Shown piece by piece: positions 36,027 through 44,700 of a stretch of DNA of 64,000 nucleotides. The stretch covers positions 310,001 through 374,000 of the forward strand of contig CANXME010002000.1 in the NCBI GenBank assembly GCA_948144175.1. The letters run 5' to 3'. The notes under the pieces were generated by a model. The model worked only from the letters and a program-made list of their open reading frames with translations, had not been told where the DNA came from and made no database searches. The translations under genes and the position numbers were made by a program. Each line of letters starts with the position of its first letter. Within the stretch, counting starts at the first letter, position 1. The stretch comes from Closterium sp. NIES-65 (lineage: Eukaryota > Streptophyta > Zygnematophyceae > Desmidiales > Closteriaceae).

Positions 36027-37134
36027 GGCGACGACAGCGACGCAGTGCAAGCAGTAGGGAAAGAGCTCGCAGTGACAGTGGGACTGTGCTCACCAGGCAC
36101 GGCAGGTCGTGCAGCTCTGCAGAAAGGCGGCTCGGCGACCGGGCGGCTCGGGTGCACAGCGGCTCGGCTCCCGGGCGGCTCGGCGGCTGGGCGGCTCGGG
36201 CGCAGGGCGGCTCGGCTCCCGGGCGGCTCGGCGGCAGGGCGGCTCGGGTGCAGGGCGGCTCGGCTCCCGGGCGGCTCGGCGGCAGGGCGGCTCGGGTGCA
36301 GGGCGGCTCGGGTACCGGGCGGCTCGGCGACTGGGCGGCTCGGGCGTTGGGCGGCTTGGCTCCCGGGCGGTACGGCTGCACTGCTGCCCGACTGCTGCAG
36401 GTGTGGCGGCGGGGCCGCGTGAGAGAGCCGGGGCGGGGACGCGTGGGGGCCGGCGGCGGGGCCGCGTGAGAGCCGGGGCGGGGCCGCTTCAGAGCCGGCG
36501 GCGGGGCCGCAAGAGAGCCGGGTAGGGGCCGCGTGAGGGCCGGCGGCGGGGCCGCGTGAGAGCCGGGGCGGGGCCGCTTCAGAGCCGGCGGCGGGGCCGC
36601 AAAAGAGCCGGCGGCGGGGCCGCTTGAGAGCCGGGGCAGGGGCCGCGTCAGGGCCGGCGACGGGGCCGTAAGAGAGCCGGCGCCGGGGCCTGGAGAGGGC
36701 CGACGGCGGGGCCACGTGAGAGCCGGGGCGGGGCCGCAAGAGAGCCGGCGGCAGGGCCGCGTAAGAGCCGGGGCAGGGGCCACGGAAGAGCCGGGGCGGG
36801 GCCGCGAGAGAGCCGTCGGCGGGGCCGCGTGAAAGCCGGGGCGGGGCCGCGCGAGAGTAGGCGGCGGGGCCGCGTAAGAGCCTGGGCGGGGCCGCGACAG
36901 AGCCGTCGGCGGGGCCGCGTGAAGGCCGGGGCGGGGCCGCGTAGGAGCCGGGGCGGGGCCGCGTGCGAGCCGGCGACGGGGCCGCGTAAGGGAGGGCGGC
37001 GGGGCCGCGTCAGTGGAGGCGGCTGAGCCGCAGGGGAAAAGGCGACCCGAGGGGTCGCTAAAAAAAATCGCGCCTCGGGGCGCGCTTCGGTGGGCCCAAA
37101 AAAAACGGTCCTTAGAAGGACCCGCTCTATACCA
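36027..37134 (-). repeat. Copia C leader minisatellites, hairpins and primer site
   Basis: Next to gag are ggcggctcgg-type units (36120-36370). Then come arrays of ggggccgcgtgagagccgg and related units of about 20 bp (36400-37010). A perfect hairpin with 7-bp stems follows at 37042-37058, a second one (cgcgcctcggggcgcg, about 37070-37085) flanked by A runs, and the primer site 37118-37134. Open frames here on both strands reflect repeat periodicity. Confidence 0.88.
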
Positions 37135-37267
37135 TGTGAGAATAAGCGAACAGGAATGAATGAACTAGCAGTGAAAATGAGTACAAGTAGGAAACCCTAG
37201 AATTGTGTACCCCCTATAGGCTAACCCACTGTAGCCTACACAAGCATAACATATATAATGTTTGACA
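37135..37267 (-). repeat. 5' LTR of copia C
   Basis: A 133-bp copy of 29785-29917 with one substitution. It is followed by TACAA and DIRS sequence. Confidence 0.95.
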
Positions 37268-37444
37268 TACAACTCATGATTGCCACCCATGGCTAAGTCC
37301 TAGGACTCCTAGTCCTACTCCCTTCCCTAGGGGTCGGCCGGCGGCCATTCTACTCACCCCGCAGGGTCTGGCCATCGGCCTGAGCACACCATGTTGCCCA
37401 TGCAACGTGCTCTCGGCGCCCCAAGTGGTTTCCCTCTCATAGGG

Positions 37445-38641
37445 TCACACCACCGGCGCGGGTCCTTGGGCCCCTCGCCCATTATCGGGGCACATATTTG
37501 CCATGTGGCCGGGCTGTCCGCACTTGAAGCAGGTTCCACGAAAGCTCCTGATGTTGTTGTCCATTGGTGGACCACGCTTGTTGCCAAATGCACCGGTTCC
37601 TCGCCCTCCACCTCGTGCGGCGCGGCCGGGGTTGCCTTGGGCGTGTTCCATGGCCGCAACGTCCGCCATGGCTTGCTTGAATGGGCGCGAGGTGAACAAG
37701 CTCTTCTCTTCATACATCTTGAACCGGTTAGCGACGCGGAAATTCGTGTAATCGGCGACGTGGAGAAGCTTGAAACGATTATTGACGAGCGAGAGCGCCT
37801 CCTCGAGGAGTTCGATGGCGCTTGCTGGTTCGTTGAGCCGCACTTTCTGCTCTGCATGCATCAGGTAGGCGCGCAGGTCCTCAAGGAGCTCGGCTTGTTC
37901 ACGAACAGCACCGTTCTTGAAGGAAGATGCGGTGAGGTTAGAGTTGGAGGTAGGGAGGGGGGGGAGGTGCTCGGTGGTTGAAAAAAATGCATTATCGGCA
38001 GGTGCCTCACCAGCTTCGTCGTCGGAAGTGTCGCTGTCGGCAGGATTTTCTGGGGCCGGGGTAGCTTTGGCAGTGGTGCCCTCGGCGCGTGCGATTTTTG
38101 CCGTGCAAGCGCGTTTCACCGTCTAGCTTTTTCCTTCGCGCTTTTAGCAGAAATTGACGTTTCGTTTGGTGTAGCGTTGGTTTCCGTAACGCCGGGAGCT
38201 TGCTGCTGTAGGAGGGACAACAACTGCTGCAGTTGATGTGAAGACAGGCGAGGCCACACGCGCGTCAGGGGCCTGGGGCGCGTTAGGGGCCTGAGGCGCG
38301 TCAGGGCCCAAGTGCGCCTGAGGCCTCGCGTCAGGCGCGTGTGCCTACCTGCGGCGCTGACGCTGACGGGGGGTGCCGGTCGCGCTGGCCGGCGTTGACT
38401 TGGCGCCCTCGTTGACTGCCGGCGCCTCAGGCCCCTCAGGGGCCACTTGCGCTCGAGGCACACCAGGGGCGCGTGCCCCAGCGACGTCGGACAGCAGAAT
38501 TTCGACGGCGGTCGGGGTCGACTCCTCGTCGTCTGCCCGACGCTTGTTCCGGCGTTCGCGCCCGGGTTTGCGGGTAATATTTCCGTCGTCGGGACGAATT
38601 GAAGCGTTGTCGTTGTCACCGTTCTCGCCGTTAAGTGCCAT
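37445..38641 (-). pseudogene. DIRS element gag with CCHC zinc knuckle, frameshifted
   Basis: A plausible start is ATG at 38639-38641 (M-A-L-N-G-E-N-G). The N-terminal part is charged and Ala/Pro-rich and leaves its frame near 38345. A second frame (to 38116) contains L-S-S-H-Q-L-Q-Q-L-L. The third piece (38119 to TGA 37445) has a predicted helical region around L-L-E-D-L-R-A-Y-L-M-H-A-E and a canonical zinc knuckle C-F-K-C-G-Q-P-G-H-M-A-N-M-C near the C-terminus. The knuckle and position upstream of RT identify it as the nucleocapsid-like protein of the DIRS element. At least two frame changes are needed to read it through. Confidence 0.75.
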
Positions 38642-38740
38642 AGTAGCCGCGTTATGAGCGAAAATGTCCGAAAGGAGTGTGGACGGAGACTGGAAACGAG
38701 GTAGTGACTTCAATTTCGCCAGCTTGGAATTGGGAACTCG

Positions 38741-38928
38741 GAAACTAGGCTAAGCCGTTTGAAAATGAAAGACGTGGGTGGAGGGAAATGACCTCCAGCC
38801 CACGTTTTGTACTCCAAAACAGGCGTTTAGCGCGGTTCGCCGATGACCATTGCTACATTACAAGCCGCTTCGCTTTCAAAATACAAAATTTTGAAAAGCG
38901 TTACAACTTTTAAATTTATTCATATCTA
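38741..38928 (-). repeat. 5' terminal repeat A1 of the DIRS element
   Basis: A direct copy of 11880-12066, about 97% identical by eye. Differences include acaggcg/acgggcg, ttcgccg/ttcgtcg and aaatttatt/aaaaatatt. It marks the 5' end of the element on the minus strand. Copia D coding sequence resumes at about 38941. Confidence 0.85.
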
Positions 38929-38940
38929 AACGAGGCCTAA

Positions 38941-40565
38941 CTACAGACAAAATCGACGGTGGTCACAAGGCTGAAGGGCCTTGGTGAAGATGTCTGCAGT
39001 GTTGGCTTCGGAGGTCACGAAGTCCAGACGAGCCTATCTGCGTCTTTGCAACTCTCGAAGGAGGAAGTGCTTGACGTCGATGTGCTTCACTCTGCTCTCC
39101 AGTCGAGGCTCACGACACAGGAGAATCATCGCCTTGTTGTCAGCAAACAAGGTCGATGCAGAGCTCGGCCGCTCACCAAGGTCAGTGAGCAAGAAGGTCA
39201 ACCAGCGTAGCTCCTGAGCAGGAAGGGCTCCAGCGTAGATCTCGGCCTCTGCAGTATAAGTCGCAACAGAGGAGGACCGAGTGGACCTCCACGAAACAGC
39301 TCCAGAGCCCATGCTGAAACAGTAACCTTGCGTAGACCTCTGAGTCTCAACGTCGTCGGCGTAGGAGGAGTCGCAGTGACCGGTGAGTACAACTGGTTGT
39401 GTCCCTCCAAGTACAAGCCCCATGTCAGATGTCGCACCGAGGTACTTCGCCACCCTCTTAGCCGCCGTCCAGTGAACAGGACGGTGTCTCCCAGTCGCAA
39501 CAAAGCGAGAAAGGATGCTAAGAGGGAAGGCGAGGTCCGGGCGAGTACACGTCATCAGGTACATGAGGCAGCCCACCAGCTCTGCGTAAGGACCACTGGG
39601 CTCGAACGGCTTGTCAGGAAAAGGCCCAGTGAGTCTGTGGTCTACAGCAAGAGGGGTGGGTGTAGGAGAAGAGTGCTGAAGCCTGAACCGCTGCAGGACC
39701 TGCTGCACCATGTGTGACTAAGTCAGAGTGATGGTGCGAGCGGCTCTGTCCCTGGAGATTTGCAGGCCAAGGTAGCGGCGCAGTTCCCCAAGGTCAGTGC
39801 AGGTGTCTCTTCTGCAGTTCGGACTTCACCTCCGCCAGTGCAACTGCGTCGGCTGTGGCAAAAACCAGGTCATCGACGTATACGAGAACGAAAAAAGGTG
39901 TGCGCCCACGGCGAACAAACAGCGACGGGTCGGCGGAAGACGGCTCAAACCAGAGGTCTGACAGAGTAGATCGGAGAGTGTCATGCCACTCACGGGGTGC
40001 CTGGCGGAGACCGTAGACTGGTCGTCTGAGGCTCCACTGGGTCCCAGGTGCCAGTGAAGCCCGGAGGACGACGCAGCCAGATCTCCTCGTGTAGGCTGCC
40101 CTGGAGGAAGGCAGTGGAGAAGTCAAGAGAGCGTAGCTCGTAATCTCTCTGCGCTGCTCTGTGCAGTAACACCCGAAGAGTGGTCATCTTCGGGGTGGGC
40201 GCGAAGGTCTGAAAGAAGTCAACTCCCTCACGCTGACTGAACCCTCTAGCCATGTAGCGTGCCCTGAAGACTGGGGGAGATCCCGGCGGCCGCTTCACCT
40301 TGAAGATCCACATGCCGTCAACTATGTTCGCCCCTGGGGGGGGAACCTCGTCAACGTAAGTGCCTGTGGACCTGTAGGAGGCCATCTCTGCGTCCATGGC
40401 AGCTCTCCACTAAGAGGCCCAAGGCCCTGACACTGCCTCAGCGTAAGTGCGAGGAGTAGGTATGTCAGGAGTGCCGGGGTCTCCCTCAGGAGCGAGGAGC
40501 ATGGCACAGAGATGAGGCGAAACAGATGCCAGGAACTCTAGCTCAAACTGTCTGTCCTCTAGGAC
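38941..40565 (-). pseudogene. Copia D RT and RNase H remnant
   Basis: The remnant resembles the RT/RNase H of copia E but is the most diverged copy. RT N-terminal part (M-D-A-E-M-A-S-Y-R-S-T-G-T-Y-V-D) is near 40360-40397, YVDD near 39870 and RNase H between 39030 and 39711. Stops at 40410-40412, 39718-39720 and 39034-39036 are all TAG, each exactly where copia E has Gln. Small deletions shift the frame near 40050 and 39808. The C-terminus is cut short where the DIRS element entered. Confidence 0.85.
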
Positions 40566-40570
40566 GTCAC

Positions 40571-40707
40571 TGTCAGAACATATCTATAGTTTATACTGCT
40601 GTGTAGGCTGTAGTGGGGTATCTCATAGGGGGTACAACCCAGTTAGGGTTTCATATTTGTACTGCTTTCATTCATAGTTCATTCATTCCTGTTTTCCTAT
40701 TTTCACA
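40571..40707 (+). repeat. 5' LTR of copia E
   Basis: The LTR starts TGTCAGAACATATC and ends TTTTCACA. TATAGTTTATA at 40584-40594 is the only TATA-like stretch, leaving almost no U3 upstream. The block tgtaggctgtagtggggta (about 40601-40620) is the family-wide conserved core. Confidence 0.96.
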
Positions 40708-40803
40708 TGGTATAGAGCGGGTCCTACCTTAGGACCGTTGTCTGGGCCCACCGACGCGCGCCCCGAGGCGCGCCTTTTTTTTTTTAGCGACCCCTCGGGT
40801 CGC
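40708..40803 (+). other. Copia E primer site and three leader hairpins
   Basis: The primer site TGGTATAGAGCGGGTCC (40708-40724) abuts the LTR. Three hairpins follow or overlap. GGTCCTA pairs with TAGGACC (40720-40736). GCGCGCC-CCGA-GGCGCGC (40756-40773) is followed at once by about 11 T. GCGACCC-CTC-GGGTCGC spans 40787-40803. A GGGCCC palindrome sits between the first two. The layout recurs in J and C and, with different stem sequences, in A and G. Dimerisation or packaging is a guess by analogy with retroviral leaders. Confidence 0.75.
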
Positions 40804-41733
40804 CTTTTCACTCGCGGCCCCGCCGCCTCCTCTGACGCGGCTTTGCCGCCTCCCCTGACGCGGCCCAGCCGCCTCCCTTGACGCGGCCCCGCCGCCTCTT
40901 TTAATGCGGCCCCGCCGCCTCCCTTGAAGCGGCCCCGCCGCCTCCCTTGACGCGGCCCCGCCGCCTCCCCTGACGCGGCCCCGCCGCCTCCCCTGACGCG
41001 GCCCTGCCGCCTCCCTTGACGCGGCCCCGCCGCCTCCCTTGACGCGGCCCCGCCGCCTCCCCTGACGCGGCCCCGCCGCCTCCATTGACGCGGCCCCGCC
41101 GCCTCCCCTGACGCGGCCACGCCGCCTCCTCTGACGCGGCCCCGCCTCTGCTGCCGACGGCCCCGCCGCTGCACTCTACGGCCCGCCGCTGCACCCTGCC
41201 GGCCCGTCGCTGCTCCCGCCGGCCCGCCGCTGCACACTGCCGGCCCGCCGCTGCTCCTGCCGGCCCGCCGCTGCACCTACCGGCCCGCCACTGCACCCAT
41301 CGGCCCGCCGCCTCTTACGGCCCGCCACTTGCACCTGCCGGCCCGCCGCTGCACCTGCCGGCCCGACGCTGCACCTGCCGGCCCGACGCTGCATCTTGCA
41401 GCCGAGCCGCCCGGGACCCGAGCTGCCCTGCCGCCGAGCCGCCCGGGAGCCGAGCCGCCCTGCACCCGAGCCGCCCAGCCGCCGAGCCGCCCGGGAGCCG
41501 AGCCGCCCTGCACCCGAGCCGCCCAGCCGCCGAGCCGCCCGGGAGCCGAGCCGCCCTGCGCCCGAGCCGCCCAGCCGCCGAGCCGCCCGGGAGCCGAGCA
41601 GCTGTGCACCCGAGCCGCCCGGTCGCTGAGCCGCCTTTCTGCTGACTGCACGACCTGCCCTGCCTGGTGAGCACTGTCCCACTGACACTGCGAGCTCTTT
41701 CCCTACTGCTTGCACTGCGTCGCTGTCGTCACC
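40804..41733 (+). repeat. Copia E leader minisatellite arrays
   Basis: Three successive arrays: about 14 copies of a 21-bp unit (cggccccgccgcctcccttga) at 40815-41130, about 10 copies of a 20-bp unit (cggcccgccgctgcacctgc) at 41155-41400, and longer units built from gagccgcccgggagccgagc at 41400-41640. A unique stretch of about 90 bp precedes the gag ATG. Confidence 0.9.
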
Positions 41734-44700
41734 ATGGCTACCCCTAGTGTCCTAGCTTTTGACGCTGAGGGTCGCGCCATTGATTTTGAGGTCTGGTTAG
41801 ACGACCTGCAGCTGTTCTTACAGTGCGACAGGGCTGACGACCTTTCTCTCTTTGACCTCACCTCTGGCGCCTCTCCTGCCCCTGCTGCTGATGCTGATCC
41901 CGCTGTCCGCTCTAAGTGGGCCACCCGTGATGCTGCTGCACGTCTTGCTGTGCGTCGCCACCTCCCTACCTCTGAGCGTGCGCACTTTAGTCAGTACAAG
42001 AGTGCTCAGACCTTGTACGACGCTGTAGTTGCGCGCTACTCCTCCCCTGCCACTGCTGCACTGAGCCGTCTCATGCTTCCCTACCTCTTTCCTGACCTCT
42101 CTGCCTTTCCCACTGTCGCTGACCTCATTACGCACCTCCGCACTAGTGACACTCGCTACCGCGCCGCCCTTCCTGCTGAGTTCTGCGCTAAGAACCCCCC
42201 CCCCATGTACATCGCTCTCTACTACGTAGTCGCACGCCTCCCTGACTCCCTTCGCGTCGTCAGGGACCACTTTCTCGCAGTCTGTCCCACCACTCTCACC
42301 GTCGACCTCCTCGAGAAGGCCCTCCTTGCAGCGGAGAAGAGCATAGTCGCTGTAGGTGCTTCTCGTGGTGACCCTCGCACCCCCATCTTTGAGGGGTGCT
42401 CTCCTTCCCCCTTGCTGCCCTCTGTTGCCTCTGCTGCTGCTGCCGACCTGCTTGGTCTTGAGTCGGTCGGCGCGGCGTCTGCCCCTAGTGGGAGACGTCG
42501 CTCCAGCAAGGGCAAGGGGGGCAAGGGCGCGGGTGGAGCTGGAGGGGGCGGTGGCGGTGGCGGCGGTGGCGGCGGAGGGAGTGGGGGTGGCGGCGGGGCT
42601 AGTGGCGGGGGTGGTGGTGGTGGTGGCGGCAGCAGCGGCGGAGACGGTGGTGGTGGTGCCAGCGGTGGTGGTGGAGGCAGCGGCGGGGGTGGAGGCGGCG
42701 GAGGTGGAGGCAGTGGAGGCGGCAGCGGAGGAGGCAGTAGTGGTGGAGGAGGTGGAGCTGGTCGGGGTGGTACCCAGCAGCGTAGCGGCGGTGGTGGTGG
42801 CCAGCGCTCGCACCGGCAGCAGCAGCAGCGCTCGCGGGACATCCCTTCGCCTCAGCAGCTTCGTGAGTGGTACGCTGGGCGTCAGAGGGGTGGGGGTACT
42901 GGTCCCTGCACCTACGTTCTTCGTTCCGGCGACCGCGCGGGTGAGCAGTGTGGGGGTGCCCACGCCACCCAGCGCTGCTTTGGCCGCCTGACGGACGCTT
43001 GGCGTCAGCAGTTCCCTGGGGCTAGTGAGATCCCTCGCTGGGATGAGCTTCTCAGGGCTGGTGTAGCGATCTTTGATCTTGATTTTGATGCTATCCTTAC
43101 TGCTATGTATGTTGTGGATTATAGTGAGGAGAATGAGGGTTACCGGTGTTTTCAGCCCGACCCGGGCATTGGTACTGCTGCGCTAGGTGCTTGTGAGGCT
43201 GCTGCTCTAGGTGCCAGTGCGTCTGCGCTCTCAGGTACTGGTGAGACTGCGCTCTCAGGTACTGAGTCGTCCTCGTCCTCCCTCACTTTCACACTTGACT
43301 CCGGAGCTTCTCGCTCCTTCTTTCGAGACCGCACTACCCTTTCGCCGCTCGCCAGGCCGGTTGCGGTCTCCCTTGCTGACCCCTCTGGGGGTCCTGTCCT
43401 GTCTCACTTCTCCACTGTCCTCCCGTGTCCGGCTGCCCCTTCGGGCACCCTGTCGGGTCTGTACCTTCCCTCGTTCTCTACGAACTTGGTGAGTGGAGCG
43501 GACCTGCAGGATGGGGGTGTTCACCAGTTCACTCCTGCACGTCAGAGGGTGACCCACTGCACGGAGGCTCGCACAGGCCGACACCTGGCCACGTTCTCAC
43601 GTCGGCCGGGGTCGAGTCTCTACACCCTGACCGTTGAGTCTCCTCCTGTCCCTGCGTCTGGTCAGGTGGCTGCGTCGGGTCAGGTACTTGCTGCTGCGTC
43701 CCGGTCAGGTCCTGAGTCTGCCCCCTGTTCTTGTCGCCTCCTGTCTCACGAGACTCTCCTGTGGCACCACCGTCTTGGCCACCCCTCCTTGCCCCGTCTT
43801 CGGAGCATGGCTTCCCGTGTCCTTGTCTCTGGTCTTCCCCAGTCTCTCCCTCCTCTCCCCTCCGGGCCAGGACCTTCCTGTGTCCCCTGTGTCGAGGGTC
43901 GCCTCCGGGCTACTCCTCACTCCTCCCACTTCCCCCCGACAGAGGCTCCCCTGCAGACGCTTCACATGGATGTGTGGGGCCCAGCCCCCGTCCGTGGGCA
44001 GGGTTACGAGCGCTACTTCCTGTTGGTGGTTGACGACTACTCGCGTTACACCACAGTCCTCCCCTTGCGCAGCAAGGGTGCGGTCACTGAGGTGCTGATC
44101 GACTGGATCCGCGAGGCTCGTCTCCAGCTCAGGAAGAGCTTCGGCTCGGACTTTCCTGTTCTGCGTCTGCACTCTGACAGAGGCGGAGAGTTCTCTTCTC
44201 GCCTTCTGCGAGACTACTGTCGTGCACGGGGGATCCGCCAGACCTTCACGCTTCCGGACTCACCACAGCAAAATGGGATTGCTGAGCGCCGCATTGGCAT
44301 GGTCATGGATGTCGCTTGTACGTCCATGATGCATGCGGCTGCCCCCCATTTTCTGTGGCCGTTTGCGGTGAGGTACGCGGCGCATCAGCTCAACCTTCAC
44401 CCCCGGGTCTCTCGGCCAGCGATGTCCCCAGCCTTGCTGTGGACGGGGAAGGTTGGCGATGCGTCTGTGTTCCGTGTCTGGGGATCTCGGGCGTTTGTCC
44501 GCGACTTGTCTGCGGACAAGCTGTCCCCTCGTGCTGCTCCCTGTGTCTTCCTTGGCTTCCCCACTGACGCCCCAGGGTGGCAGTTTTACCACCCCTCCTC
44601 TCGTCGTGTTCTGTCCTCCCAGGACGTCACGTTCGACGAGTCAGTCCCCTTCTACCGTCTCTTCCCCTACCGCACTCCTTCCCTCCCCCCTCCCCCGGAC

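Larger units (their letters stand above)
29785..37267 (-). mobile_element. Copia C (short-LTR family), target duplication TACAA
   Basis: Its LTRs are 29785-29917 and 37135-37267, both 133 bp with one difference (cccactat versus cccactgt). TACAA flanks both sides (29780-29784 and 37268-37272). It lies between gag and RT of the DIRS element. A single-base deletion is the only break I found in Gag-Pol, so this copy died recently or depends on help. Confidence 0.95.
11735..38928 (-). mobile_element. PAT-like DIRS retroelement (tyrosine-recombinase type) carrying nested copia A, B and C
   Basis: On the minus strand the order is terminal repeat A1, gag with a CCHC knuckle, RT and RNase H, tyrosine recombinase, then B1-A2-B2. 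That is the split direct repeat layout of PAT/Ngaro-type DIRS elements. Its body is interrupted twice, by copia A (12339-26227, within the recombinase gene) and by copia C (29785-37267, between gag and RT). Once those are discounted, the element is about 5.8 kb including a possible retroposon next to C. No short target duplication is seen, as expected for recombinase-mediated integration. It entered the end of copia D. All three genes carry frameshifts or TAG codons, so it is inactive. Confidence 0.8.

Noticed and set aside
40756..40785. GC hairpin followed by a T run, resembling a bacterial intrinsic terminator
   Set aside because: The setting is a eukaryotic retrotransposon leader. Termination here would abolish the genomic RNA of an apparently active element.
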